Position numbers and translations under genes: made by a program. DNA of 64,000 bases, taken from the NCBI GenBank assembly GCA_038750655.1, contig JBCDGZ010000014.1, positions 10,426-74,425 of the forward strand. The letters run 5' to 3'. Source of the DNA: JBCDGZ01 sp038750655 (GTDB taxonomy: Bacteria; Bacteroidota; Bacteroidia; Chitinophagales; Saprospiraceae). The notes under the pieces were generated by a model. The model was not told the DNA's origin. It saw only the letters and a program-made list of their open reading frames with translations, and did not search any database. The first letter of the stretch is position 1. Each line of letters begins with the position of its first letter. Positions 34,636 to 43,364 of the stretch are shown here, in pieces.

Positions 34636-34839
34636 ATTTACGTTATTTAAAATTAGTCTAATTAAGCAAAGTAAATCTCAACAAGCATATACTGACTTCT
34701 GACTATAGCCATTGCTTGTATTTGTAAACAGGTGGGCTAACAACAGTTGGAAGCTGTAAGATAAGAAAGATGAATTTTAGAAAGATTATTTAGATTGATT
34801 TCCTTTGAGCCCTGCATTTCTAATGCGGGGCTTTTTTTT
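34636..34839 (+). ncRNA. Candidate structured small RNA, about 200 nt
   Basis: Bounded by a consensus promoter and an intrinsic terminator, both plus strand, while both neighbouring genes are on the minus strand and no ORF is present. Inside are AGATTTAC (near 34640) pairing exactly with GTAAATCT, enclosing a small AATTA/TAATT hairpin; ACAAGCA pairing with TGCTTGT further on; and a short ACAG/CTGT hairpin. I cannot match it to a known family; it does not look like tmRNA, SRP RNA or RNase P RNA. Size is compatible with a 6S-like or a trans-acting RNA. The exact 5' end is inferred from the promoter. Confidence 0.55.
34808..34839 (+). terminator. Intrinsic terminator of the candidate small RNA
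   Basis: AGCCCTGCA (34808-34816) pairs with TGCGGGGCT (34824-34832) with one G-U, loop of 7, followed by eight T (34832-34839). The T-tract is only on the plus strand, so it ends the plus-strand transcript; it runs into the last codons of the facing Spy-like gene. Confidence 0.85.
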
Positions 34840-35284
34840 ACTTCGAGGGTCTCTTTTCCATTGATTTTAGAAATAATTCTCCCAATTCTCTTTGCTGTTC
34901 GGGCTGGCAAATTGCCTGTAGGGCGGTAAAGTGATCGATTAAAAGGCTATCCAATTGTTGGTGCAGTTGTCCAATTTCTGCAGTCAGAGCGTGGGCGTGG
35001 ACGCCATTGGTGGGGGATTCTGTGAGTAGGCGAATCATTTCCCGTTTTTTCTCCATCAATTGATTTTGCAGCTCCCGAGTGGCGCCGAAGTGCTGGTCTC
35101 TTAGGGTTTTAAATTGATTACTTTGCTGCTCATTGAGTTGTAGGGCTTCTTGCAGCAGTTGGACCGGTTGGTTGGACGGTGGTGAGCCGGGGCGCAGCCA
35201 AATGGTGGACAGGGTGCCGATGTTGAGCAGGACAAGCAGGGCAATAATCCAGGAAGTCCATTTATTATTGTCGAAATAGCTCAT
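34838..35284 (-). CDS. Spy/CpxP-like periplasmic protein, membrane-anchored
   Basis: A 148-residue protein with one N-terminal membrane helix (about 12-30) and a helical periplasmic part rich in Gln, Leu and Glu. LNEQQSNQFKTLRDQHFG resembles the LTxxQ motif of the Spy/CpxP/heavy-metal-sensor group, which act as small chaperones or sensors of envelope stress. It is the third gene of the sigma-factor operon, 6 bases after the upstream gene, and so probably part of the same stress circuit. Confidence 0.75.
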   Translation of the reverse strand: MSYFDNNKWTSWIIALLVLLNIGTLSTIWLRPGSPPSNQPVQLLQEALQLNEQQSNQFKTLRDQHFGATRELQNQLMEKKREMIRLLTESPTNGVHAHALTAEIGQLHQQLDSLLIDHFTALQAICQPEQQRELGELFLKSMEKRPSK

Positions 35285-35290
35285 AAGAAA

Positions 35291-35623
35291 TTAGTTTTGG
35301 GAATCATATAATGAAGAGGGATTGGCGTACTCGCCCCAACCATACTCATTGGCCAGTTTTTCGGTCAAGCTCAACTCCTGGGCGGTATTGTCACTAATCA
35401 TTGACTGAAAGGTGAGTACATTGATCAATAGTAACAAGCCTACGGCAGCGATCTGAAGGAGGGGCAACAGCCTCCGGAAACCCTGTGGCGCAGCCGTTTC
35501 TTCCTGCGCAATCCGTGCCCGCAATCGGGTCATCAGATAAGGGTTGCCTTCTGCCCGCTCCAACTGATCCAATACTTTCATGGTTTTTTGGACTTCTACG
35601 TCAATTTTTGATTGCTCTTTCAT
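35291..35623 (-). CDS. Small membrane protein, possible anti-sigma factor
   Basis: A 110-residue protein with a charged cytoplasmic N-terminus (about 1-50), one membrane helix (about 53-75, LLPLLQIAAVGLLLLINVL) and a short outer tail. No family is recognised. Position between an ECF sigma gene (3 bases upstream) and a Spy-like gene (6 bases downstream), plus this topology, suggest an anti-sigma factor. There is no visible zinc (HxxxCxxC) motif, so this is inference. Confidence 0.7.
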   Translation of the reverse strand: MKEQSKIDVEVQKTMKVLDQLERAEGNPYLMTRLRARIAQEETAAPQGFRRLLPLLQIAAVGLLLLINVLTFQSMISDNTAQELSLTEKLANEYGWGEYANPSSLYDSQN

Positions 35624-35626
35624 GGA

Positions 35627-36208
35627 CTATTGCATTTCTTTTTTATAAAAATCGTGTAGCTTTTTCTGTAAATTTTTTCGAGCGCGGTGCAGCAATGACT
35701 CGATAGAAGACAGGCTGAGGTCCATGACTTCGGCCACCTCCTGGTAGCTCAATCCTTCCACCTTATTCAGCACAAAGGCGATCCGCTGGTTGTCTGCTAA
35801 TTGGCCGATGGCTCGAAAGATGACCTCCCCTCGCTCCTTATTTTCAATCTGCAAACCGGGGTGATTAACCGGGTCGGCGACCGCCGCACTGCGCTGGTCC
35901 TCCAAACCGATGAGCGATTGAAAAAAGGCCATGCGCTTTTTGCGTTTCCGGTGGCGGATGTATTCCAGCGATTTACTCACCGCAATTCGATAAATCCAGG
36001 TGGAAAGGCGGGCCTCCGCTCTAAACTTGTCAATAGAACGATAGACCTCTACAAAGACCTCCTGCACAACATCCTCAGCGTCGTGAAGATTCGGAACAAA
36101 CCCTAAGCAAGTATTCAACACCTTCTCTTGGAAGTTGTCTACCAATGTCTTAAAGGCAAGCTCAGAACCCTCTTTGAGCGCAATTATGAGTTGTTCTTCG
36201 TCGTACAA
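35627..36208 (-). CDS. ECF-type RNA polymerase sigma factor
   Basis: A 193-residue sigma-70 family factor with only regions 2 and 4. Region 2 shows DAEDVVQEVFVEVYRSI (core binding) and LSTWIYRIAVSKSLEYIR (about 60-85); region 4 is a helix-turn-helix with LSYQEVAEVMDLSLSSIESLLHRAR (about 145-175). A basic RKRKKR stretch joins them. It is the first gene of a tight three-gene operon with a membrane protein and a Spy-like protein, suggesting control of envelope stress. Confidence 0.93.
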   Translation of the reverse strand: MYDEEQLIIALKEGSELAFKTLVDNFQEKVLNTCLGFVPNLHDAEDVVQEVFVEVYRSIDKFRAEARLSTWIYRIAVSKSLEYIRHRKRKKRMAFFQSLIGLEDQRSAAVADPVNHPGLQIENKERGEVIFRAIGQLADNQRIAFVLNKVEGLSYQEVAEVMDLSLSSIESLLHRARKNLQKKLHDFYKKEMQ

Positions 36209-36298
36209 ACCAGTGGTTTAGCTATAGTGGTCTTCAATCTTACACCACTAATTAGATGTCTTTAAAAGGGAATACTTGCGCTAAAGGTAAGATTTTTT

Positions 36299-37159
36299 TC
36301 AGCCTGGGCTGACCCCCATCAAATTAAAGGCTTTACGGACCAGGGTTTCCCGGTTTTCCAGGTCTTTTTTATTTTTTGCATTAATATTGAGCGCGTAGAA
36401 ATAGACTTTTTCTCCTTTCTCCACATAACCGACATTCCAGCCGATAGCCGGGTCAGATTTGGGCACCCAGCCCAGTTGATTGGCCAGGGTATAGTCGCCC
36501 TTTTTCTCCTTGATCATAATTTTCTTCACCATATTCATACTGGTATCAGTGATGTCTAGTCGGTTGAAGTACAGTCTTCGGAGAAAGTCCACCTGCTCGA
36601 CGGCAGTGATCCGCAGTTGGCCGGAGGTCCAAAATTTATCCAGATTTCCGCCCGTATCGTGATTGCCATAATTCATTCGTCTGACCCAATATTGCATACG
36701 TCCTTTGCCAACCTTCCGCGCCAAATCCTTAAATACCCAGACGGCAGAGGCTTTCAGTGCAGAGCTGAGATTGTGGTCCCTATTCCACGCTTTTTTATTG
36801 CGGTCATAACCATCCCAGGGAATGATTTCCTGCTCATTTCCCAGCACCCCTGTCTCTAGTGCGACCAGTGAGTTAGCGATTCTAAAGGTGGACGCGGGCA
36901 GAAAGGACTGATTCGCTCGTGGTTCATTGTGGATGTAAAATTCGTTCTCTTGCGGATCAAAAATGACTAAAGTACCAACGGCTTTTTGCATTCGAAAGAG
37001 TAATTTGAATTCCCCCTCACTTATGCCATTTTCTTTAAGTGGTTCATTATCAGCGATTTCAGTTTTAGTATCGCTTGGGTTACAGGCTAGGTAGAATAGT
37101 ACAGGGAGCCCCCATAGGAGCCATTGTTTTTTTAGGAAAGAATTACTAACGAAATTCAT
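36299..37159 (-). CDS. Class D beta-lactamase (OXA) homologue lacking both catalytic lysines, lipoprotein
   Basis: Aligns by eye along its length with OXA-type enzymes (AWNRDHNL, SALKASAVWVFKDLAR, NYGNHDTGGNLDKFW, IGWNVGYVE), 286 residues. Active OXA enzymes have STFK, SxV, YGN and KTG. Here SxV (SAV) and YGN are intact and the serine of the first motif remains, but that motif is STFR (codon AGA) and KTG is QLG. The carboxylated general-base lysine and the carboxylate-binding lysine are both lost, so hydrolysis of beta-lactams is not expected. The signal peptide ends in a lipobox (LFYLAC). pgeF lies 28 bases upstream on the same strand. A penicillin-binding, peptidoglycan-binding or sensor role is inference. 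Confidence 0.88.
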   Translation of the reverse strand: MNFVSNSFLKKQWLLWGLPVLFYLACNPSDTKTEIADNEPLKENGISEGEFKLLFRMQKAVGTLVIFDPQENEFYIHNEPRANQSFLPASTFRIANSLVALETGVLGNEQEIIPWDGYDRNKKAWNRDHNLSSALKASAVWVFKDLARKVGKGRMQYWVRRMNYGNHDTGGNLDKFWTSGQLRITAVEQVDFLRRLYFNRLDITDTSMNMVKKIMIKEKKGDYTLANQLGWVPKSDPAIGWNVGYVEKGEKVYFYALNINAKNKKDLENRETLVRKAFNLMGVSPG

Positions 37160-37187
37160 AAAGCGTCAAAATCAGAATAGTCATTAT

Positions 37188-37910
37188 TTATCCAACTATT
37201 CCAATTACAGCTAACATCCGGCCAGTTTGGCCCGCTTCCTTGCGATAGGAGAAATAATTTTCGTTGTGCAGTACGGTAGAATAGGACGAAAGTGCCATTT
37301 GGGAGGGAGGAATGCCAGCTTCTGCCAGCTGCGCTTGATTGGCTTTTTTGAGATCAATGAGGTATTTCTGCCGTTGCTCATCCCAACGCTTGAAGTCGGC
37401 CGAGAATCGGTCTGCAACATCGGCGTCGGTCTCAAATGAGCACTCGTCAATACAGGTGCCGAGCCAGGCGTAGCACTCGGATGGCCGACTGCCGTAGTGG
37501 TTTTGCATCATCGAAAGGCACTTGCGGGCGATGCCGGCGACGGTCCCCCGCCAGCCCGCATGTACTGCTGCGATGACTTGCTTTTGGGCATCAAAGAGAA
37601 GTAAAGGCATACAGTCGGCAACGGTCACACTCAGAAAAAGTCCTTTTCGATCGCTGATCAGCCCGTCGTACCCTTCAAAGTAGCCCTTTTGCTCGACCAC
37701 TAAAATGTCGTCTCCATGTACTTGATGCGAGCCGATCAATTGGTCTGGGGTAATATTCAAATCAGCACAAAGCTGGGCCCGGTTACTGCGCACCACCGCA
37801 GGATCATCATCCGTATGCAGGCCCAAGTTGCCGCCCTGTCGTAGACTTTCAACTGCGACGAGGCCTGCAAAAGGTGAAAAAAGAGGAATTGTACGGTACC
37901 GTTCAGCCAT
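37188..37910 (-). CDS. pgeF: Peptidoglycan editing factor PgeF (YfiH/laccase-domain)
   Basis: A 240-residue member of the YfiH family, whose Escherichia coli member removes wrong amino acids from UDP-MurNAc precursors; homologues also have purine-nucleosidase activity. The zinc and active-site residues are visible: the histidine in IGSHQVHGD, the cysteine in VTVADCMPLLL and the histidine in AAVHAGWRGTVAGI, with GTCIDECSFE after them. It starts 9 bases after the arylsulfotransferase stop and is followed by the beta-lactamase-like gene. Confidence 0.92.
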   Translation of the reverse strand: MAERYRTIPLFSPFAGLVAVESLRQGGNLGLHTDDDPAVVRSNRAQLCADLNITPDQLIGSHQVHGDDILVVEQKGYFEGYDGLISDRKGLFLSVTVADCMPLLLFDAQKQVIAAVHAGWRGTVAGIARKCLSMMQNHYGSRPSECYAWLGTCIDECSFETDADVADRFSADFKRWDEQRQKYLIDLKKANQAQLAEAGIPPSQMALSSYSTVLHNENYFSYRKEAGQTGRMLAVIGIVG

Positions 37911-37919
37911 AAACAGGAG

Positions 37920-39557
37920 TTAGGTTTTGATCAATTTGAAAAAATATTGCTGATCCACGGTCAGAATATAGAGGCCCGGGGGCCAATGCCCGCTATTGAT
38001 TTCCATGTCTCCGGCTCGCAGCTCCCCACTCCAAACCACCTGCCCGGCGGTACTGATCACTTGCATCGGCAAGCCATCTTTTCCATTGAATTGCAGGTAT
38101 AGCTGATCCACTATCGGATTAGGGAAGAGCTGTAAAGCCAGCGCCTCTGGGGCATCCTCGGTTGAGGTAGGTTGGCAATCCTCCGGTAGCGGCAATGGGT
38201 CGAGTTCTATGGGATCGCCGGGGATGAGCAGGCGACCGTTGAAGGCGGGGTATTCCGGTGGATAGCGGTAGGCTCGGAAGAGGCCGTTTCCGAAGGGGGC
38301 TTCGCCTTGAGGAAAGGGCACCTGACGAACCGGGTTGATATAGCGCCAGACGAGCTGCTGTTGCGCGTCAACTTCCAGGAGTTCTCCGTCGATGCCAATG
38401 CAAATCAGGGTGTTGCCATTCGGTAGGCGTTGGGCACCGGAGGTGATGGGGGAGAAAAAGGTATTGGGAGCGGCGGGTTGGTAGGTCCAATCAAGCTGAC
38501 TGGGGCCGTAGGGCTGTCCGGTGATGAGGCGGTAATTACCTTGGGCATCGGTCGGCGGCGTGAGGATGTCTATAGAGGAGAAGTTGCCATCGGGACGGTT
38601 TAAGCCATTATTATACACCATAATTTTCCCTCCATCCGGCAGACTGTCCGGTATCCAGTGAACATCGTGCTGCATAAAGAGCCGACGATCTTCTATGTCG
38701 CCGCGCTGGTAAGTCATGGGATTGCCCCAGCGATAGAGCAGATCGCCGCCTTTGCCCCAGCGGCCACCGCTGTGGCCCGCCGCCTCACTGGTCGTCGTAC
38801 TATGATCAATAATCCAAAACTCATCAAAATCGCGCGAATTAATAATAATCTGATCAAGCTCCGCATTGTAAGCCACCGAGTTGGCGTGTATCCAATCAGG
38901 ATCGCCGCTTCGGGCACTGTAGTTGATGTCAACAAGCTCCGGGTGCTCCGCTACCACCCCATAATTGGCCTTAGTGCTATCAAAATCCTGGATCAGATGA
39001 TCCCACAGGTGCCATTCCCAAACAATATTTGCCTCATCATTCCCAACCGGCTGTAGCTCCACGATCTGCTCCGGCCAAATTGGAGTGCTAATATCCTCTG
39101 GATCTCGGCCGTTGGCAATCGCTGCTTCCTCACTTCGGTATTCCCAAGCCAAGACCAGAATATTCCCATTAGGAAGGTATTCGACATCATGATGCGAATA
39201 GACTGTATCATTCGAATAATTGTATCCCCACAATAGCGCCCCCGACCAATCGATCAGTTCTATTCGACCACTACTTCCTCCACCAAAAAAATTACTATTG
39301 GGGACAAACCCTGTTCGTAGCAGCCGACCATCTTCCAATAAATAAGTGCTTCCGCTGCCCCGGGTACTGCTGGCCCAAGTATGGACTTGCCGCCCGCAGT
39401 TGTCAATCAGATAGCAGCTGTTAGACGACGTCGGTGCAAGGAGGGTGTAGCCATCGAAGCTGCTGCTGTCATTGAGGAACAGTCCGATGGTTCGCTGGGC
39501 AGAGGAGAAGGTGTGGCAGAAAAGGAGAAGAAGGATAATCGTAGAGAAGGAGCGCAT
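37920..39557 (-). CDS. Arylsulfotransferase-family secreted protein with T9SS sorting domain
   Basis: A 545-residue protein from ATG 39557 (signal MRSFSTIILLLLFCHTFSSA); a start 49 codons upstream would hide the signal. The body is a propeller of the arylsulfotransferase (ASST) type: DGYTLLAPTSSNSCYLID, HHDVEYLPNGNILVLAWE, MQHDVHWIPDSLPDGG. Such enzymes move sulfate between phenols, but similar propellers are often annotated without proof. The last 75 residues are a T9SS type A sorting domain (LFPNPIVDQLYLQF...GLYILTV...FKLIKT), so it is exported and probably surface-attached. Confidence 0.85.
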   Translation of the reverse strand: MRSFSTIILLLLFCHTFSSAQRTIGLFLNDSSSFDGYTLLAPTSSNSCYLIDNCGRQVHTWASSTRGSGSTYLLEDGRLLRTGFVPNSNFFGGGSSGRIELIDWSGALLWGYNYSNDTVYSHHDVEYLPNGNILVLAWEYRSEEAAIANGRDPEDISTPIWPEQIVELQPVGNDEANIVWEWHLWDHLIQDFDSTKANYGVVAEHPELVDINYSARSGDPDWIHANSVAYNAELDQIIINSRDFDEFWIIDHSTTTSEAAGHSGGRWGKGGDLLYRWGNPMTYQRGDIEDRRLFMQHDVHWIPDSLPDGGKIMVYNNGLNRPDGNFSSIDILTPPTDAQGNYRLITGQPYGPSQLDWTYQPAAPNTFFSPITSGAQRLPNGNTLICIGIDGELLEVDAQQQLVWRYINPVRQVPFPQGEAPFGNGLFRAYRYPPEYPAFNGRLLIPGDPIELDPLPLPEDCQPTSTEDAPEALALQLFPNPIVDQLYLQFNGKDGLPMQVISTAGQVVWSGELRAGDMEINSGHWPPGLYILTVDQQYFFKLIKT

Positions 39558-39621
39558 TGCTTTTTCTTTGCAATTAGCCAGAAATAATACTAAGGTGCAA
39601 GCCCCCTTTGGCTTTTGGCTA

Positions 39622-40161
39622 TTACCAGCCATTCTGGGCAAAGGTTTGTTCGATATGGGCCAGGTGATGGCGGCTGTGCCAGTCGTACATCCCCAATAAT
39701 TCATCCAATCGGTAGGTTTGTTTATTTTCTGGGTGATAAACAGTTCGCTCCCAGTCGCTGTCTTTCATCTGTTGGAGTAAGACCACCCAACGTTGATGTA
39801 AGTTGTCCAATAAATTTAGAGAAACTTGAACCGGCGTATTGGGGGTATCGGGCAGTTCCGCCCAGCGGCTCTCATCATAGGGACGGATAGCGGCTCGGTC
39901 TTCGGTGAGTCCCAACTTGAAACGAATGTAGCTGTTCATATGGCTATCGGCCAGGTGGTGAATGAGCTGTCGGAGGGTCCAGCCGCCGGGGCGGTACGGC
40001 GTATCCAATTGCTCAGGACTCAGTCCCTCTATCCTTTGCTTCAGCTGCCCCGGTAAATCCGCAATAACCGCAATCCACTGATCGCGAAGCGTTGGAGAAA
40101 TAAGGTCAGGAATGATGTATTCTCCAACAGGATAGCGCAGTTGCTCTAGGTCTAACATCAT
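39622..40161 (-). CDS. YfiT/BstA-like DinB-superfamily metal-dependent hydrolase
   Basis: A 179-residue four-helix DinB-fold protein of the YfiT group, some of which are thiol transferases such as bacillithiol S-transferase. The three metal histidines appear in QLIHHLADSHMN (about 66-74) and DWHSRHHLAHI (about 160-170). The opening LRYPVGEYI and the PGGWTLRQ block are typical. Its start overlaps the end of the isomerase-like gene upstream by 4 bases, so they are probably translated together. A thiol substrate is inference. Confidence 0.88.
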   Translation of the reverse strand: MMLDLEQLRYPVGEYIIPDLISPTLRDQWIAVIADLPGQLKQRIEGLSPEQLDTPYRPGGWTLRQLIHHLADSHMNSYIRFKLGLTEDRAAIRPYDESRWAELPDTPNTPVQVSLNLLDNLHQRWVVLLQQMKDSDWERTVYHPENKQTYRLDELLGMYDWHSRHHLAHIEQTFAQNGW

Positions 40162-41075
40162 AGGGTATTTAGGTATTGAAGGCTGGTTCCGATACTTTTA
40201 ATAGGATCGGGAGATTGGTCTTGCTCCACCAAACAATAATTGACCCCCGCGTTCTCGGCTGCGGCCAGCACGCCTTTGATATTAACGACACCATTTCCCA
40301 ATTCTTTAAAGGCTTCTTTAGGCACTTCCCCCTCGTCAAAAATATCTGGCGTATCCGCTAGCTTATCTTTGAGGTGCAGCAGGGCAATCCGATCTGGGAG
40401 CTGCTTCATGAGCCCCACCGGCTCCACCCCCGCAATACTGGTCCAGAAAACATCCAACTCAAATTTGGCCAGGTCGGGGTCCAGTCGCTCCATTAAAATA
40501 TCAAACCCCTTTTCGCCATCTACCGGAGCAAACTCAAAGCTGTGGTTGTGGTAGCAGAGCTGAATACCTGCTTTTTTGCACAGCTCCCCCGCTCTGTTCA
40601 TACCATCACACAATTGCTTATAATCATCCGCAGTACCCCGTTCTTCCCGAAAGAGGTAGGCCATAATAAGGTGGTTGACCCCTTCTTTAGCTGCCTCATC
40701 AATGGCCGCTTCTATGCCTCCTGCCGGCGCTTCTCTGTTGCGCAGTTCCCAACGCCCCGTGAAGTGAGCCGAGGGGATGTGCGAGCAGTAGACTTGGAGG
40801 TCCAAATCTTTGAGAATGGGGCGAAAGCTTGTTAGCTGATCCATATCCATCAGCTCCACTTGTTGATAACCGTGTTCGCGGATGGCTTTAAGGGTAGCAG
40901 CCGGGTCGGCTTTAAGCTGCTCGCGAACCGTCCAGAGTTGTAAGCCAATATCTTTCATGTAGGGGCTGTCTTTTTCGACGCCGCAGGCGCTGAGGGGGCT
41001 AAGGCCCAGCAAGCCCAATCCAGCTCCAGCTACCGCAGAAGATTTGATGAATTGCCGCCTTTTGATGATCCGCAT
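40158..41075 (-). CDS. Sugar-phosphate isomerase/epimerase-like TIM-barrel lipoprotein
   Basis: AP-endonuclease-2/xylose-isomerase-like TIM barrel of 305 residues from ATG 41075. The signal has a twin-arginine motif (KRRQFIKSS) and a cysteine in LSAC, so the protein is probably folded before export by Tat and lipid-anchored. Family blocks: QLWTVREQL near the start, QVELMDM, LCYHNHSFEF, FELDVFWTSIAG and LLHLKDKL. Metal ligands of the family (Glu, Asp/His, Glu) look present. Substrate unknown. Overlaps the DinB gene by 4 bases. Confidence 0.85.
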   Translation of the reverse strand: MRIIKRRQFIKSSAVAGAGLGLLGLSPLSACGVEKDSPYMKDIGLQLWTVREQLKADPAATLKAIREHGYQQVELMDMDQLTSFRPILKDLDLQVYCSHIPSAHFTGRWELRNREAPAGGIEAAIDEAAKEGVNHLIMAYLFREERGTADDYKQLCDGMNRAGELCKKAGIQLCYHNHSFEFAPVDGEKGFDILMERLDPDLAKFELDVFWTSIAGVEPVGLMKQLPDRIALLHLKDKLADTPDIFDEGEVPKEAFKELGNGVVNIKGVLAAAENAGVNYCLVEQDQSPDPIKSIGTSLQYLNTL

Positions 41076-41141
41076 GAGTCGTTGGGTTGGATGAAAAACT
41101 AAAAGTAGGAAAAAGCGCGGAAAAACCAACGGCCCGCTGCG

Positions 41142-43205
41142 CTAATTCGTGGGGCTTAGCGTTGCTTCCACCTTACTTTTTAGCAGCTCATAGGCCGCTA
41201 TCTGCGCCCGTACGGTTGGGGCCTCTTCTGGGCCTCGACGATAAGGATTACTCTGTAGCTGATCGATGATTCTGGCCTTGCGGTTGTCCTCCAATTGTAG
41301 TTGGATAAGCTGGCGCAGCTCTGCGTAGACCTCCGGGTCGTAGATAGGCATAGCCACTTCGACGCGACGGTCGAGGTTGCGATTCATCCAGTCGGCAGAA
41401 GCGGTATACATTTTTTCTTTGCCGCCGTTGGCAAAGATATAGACCCGCGCATGCTCCAAAAAGCGGTCGACCAAGCTCATTGCTTCGATGTTCTCACTGA
41501 GGCCCTTGACGCCGGGCACCAGACAGCAAATCCCTCTGACGATCAGCTGTATCTTCACCCCAGCTTGGCTGGCCTCGTAGAGTTTTTCGATCATCTCCTG
41601 ATCTTCGAGGCTGTTCATCTTGAGGATCATGTAAGCGGGCAGGCCCACCCGGGCATTAGTGATTTCTTTGTCGATCATGGCGGTGAAGCCTTTACGGGTG
41701 GTGAAGGGAGAGACCAGCAGGTGCTTACATTTGGGCATGATGATCTTACCTTCCAGCAAATCGAAGACCTGAGTGATTTCCCGGCCCAGTCGTTGGTCGG
41801 CGGTCAGCAATGCGTGGTCGCAGTAGAGGCGGGCGGTTTTTTCGTTGAAATTTCCGGTACCCAAATAGCTGTAGTAGTGCAACTGCTTCTTTTCTCTGCG
41901 GCTAATCAGCAACAGCTTGGTGTGCACCTTGATGCCGGGAAAGCTGTAGCGCACCTCCGCCCCGGCTTCTTTGAGCTGATTGCCCCAATAGAGGTTGGAC
42001 GCTTCGTCGAAGCGGGCTTTAGCCTCTATGAAGGCGGTCACCTTTTTGCCCTGCTGTACGGCGTAGAGCAAGGCTTGCGCAACCTCAGATTTGCCAGCAA
42101 CGCGGTAGAGGGTAATGTGAATTTGCTCGACTTGCTTGTCCTCAGCTGCCTCGCGAACCAGTTGAGGAATATAGTCGTAGCGCTGGTAGGGGAAGTGCAG
42201 CATATAATCTTTCTGCCCAATGGCCTCCATTAGAGAATCGCAGTGCTCTAGTTCAGGATGAGGCAGTGGAGGCAGCTGGGTATCGTGCAATTTTGAATTT
42301 TTGCTAGGATCGGGAAAGCCGAAAAAGTCGTTGAAGTTATGGTAGCGGCCGCCGGGGGTCAAGTCGTTTTTACTTAATTCGAAGACGGTCTTGAGTTGAT
42401 CCAGTAGGGCCTCCGGCAGTCGGGTATCGTAGAGAAAGCGGGTGGGTAGGCCGATGTCGCGGTTGTCCAGACTGCGGCGAATTTTTTCGATCAAGTCGCC
42501 CGAGAATTCATCATCGATGTAGAGTTCGGCATCGCGGGACAGTTTGATGGCGTAGGCGTCGGTGATGGGTTGATCGGGGAAGAGCTGGGGGAGTTTGCAG
42601 CGGATGAGGTCATCGATGAAGGTGATGCAATGCTGGTCGGCCTCGCTGGGGACGACGACGAAGCGGGGCGTCTCGTCGGGAATATTAATGAGCGCGGGTG
42701 GAGCGCCTTCGGCTGCAAAATGAACAATCAAATAAAGTCCTTTATTCTCTAAAAATGGGGCAGGCTGCTCCATATCCAGGCTTACCAACTGAATTTGACT
42801 AGCCAGTTGCTCATCGTACCATTGACGGGCAAATGCTATTTGGGAATCGGTGAAGTCTTGTTCATTGACCAAAAAAATCCCTTCGGCCTGCAGCTCCGGG
42901 ATGATTTCTTTCCGAAAAATGCGTCCAAATTCCGTCTGTTGAAGCTCTACAATGGCTTTAATCTCTCGTAGAATTTTCTTAGGCTTGAGGTCTAGTTTTT
43001 TCCGAGTCTTCTTCTTCAGTTTCCGAAAGCTGCGATGGGAAGCCACCCGAACGCGGAAGAACTCATCGAGGTTAGAGGAATAAATGGCCAAAAATTTTAG
43101 GCGCTCCAAAAGAGGAACACTAGGGTCTTTAGCTTCTTGAAGTACCCTTTCGTTGAAGGATAACCAGCTGATGTCTCTTTTAATAAGGGGAAGGTTTTCA
43201 GACAT
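41142..43205 (-). CDS. ppk1: Polyphosphate kinase 1
   Basis: Makes inorganic polyphosphate from ATP. The 687 residues follow PPK1 order: N-domain starting KRDISWLSFNERVLQEAKD, head domain, and two catalytic domains with the autophosphorylated histidine in SFPGIKVHTKLLLI (about 427) and the second histidine in LYCDHALLTAD (about 462). RFDEASNLYWGNQL and a basic C-terminus are normal. It stands alone: no exopolyphosphatase or Pho gene is next to it. Confidence 0.96.
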   Translation of the reverse strand: MSENLPLIKRDISWLSFNERVLQEAKDPSVPLLERLKFLAIYSSNLDEFFRVRVASHRSFRKLKKKTRKKLDLKPKKILREIKAIVELQQTEFGRIFRKEIIPELQAEGIFLVNEQDFTDSQIAFARQWYDEQLASQIQLVSLDMEQPAPFLENKGLYLIVHFAAEGAPPALINIPDETPRFVVVPSEADQHCITFIDDLIRCKLPQLFPDQPITDAYAIKLSRDAELYIDDEFSGDLIEKIRRSLDNRDIGLPTRFLYDTRLPEALLDQLKTVFELSKNDLTPGGRYHNFNDFFGFPDPSKNSKLHDTQLPPLPHPELEHCDSLMEAIGQKDYMLHFPYQRYDYIPQLVREAAEDKQVEQIHITLYRVAGKSEVAQALLYAVQQGKKVTAFIEAKARFDEASNLYWGNQLKEAGAEVRYSFPGIKVHTKLLLISRREKKQLHYYSYLGTGNFNEKTARLYCDHALLTADQRLGREITQVFDLLEGKIIMPKCKHLLVSPFTTRKGFTAMIDKEITNARVGLPAYMILKMNSLEDQEMIEKLYEASQAGVKIQLIVRGICCLVPGVKGLSENIEAMSLVDRFLEHARVYIFANGGKEKMYTASADWMNRNLDRRVEVAMPIYDPEVYAELRQLIQLQLEDNRKARIIDQLQSNPYRRGPEEAPTVRAQIAAYELLKSKVEATLSPTN

Positions 43206-43364
43206 AATTTGAATCTCTTAATGGTGAATTGCAATTGGCATCAAACACTAAATGTACTACGATACAGGTCATCTGGAGTTCAAATTTAGGTTAAATTTGT
43301 GTGATCATTTTGTATCCTTCCCCAACAAAAATTATAGAAGTCAATTTGGGCATCAAACGAATGG

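Noticed and set aside
41301..42233. 310-codon plus-strand ORF inside ppk1
   Set aside because: Entirely within the coding region of a clear PPK1 on the other strand; the protein shows no domain.
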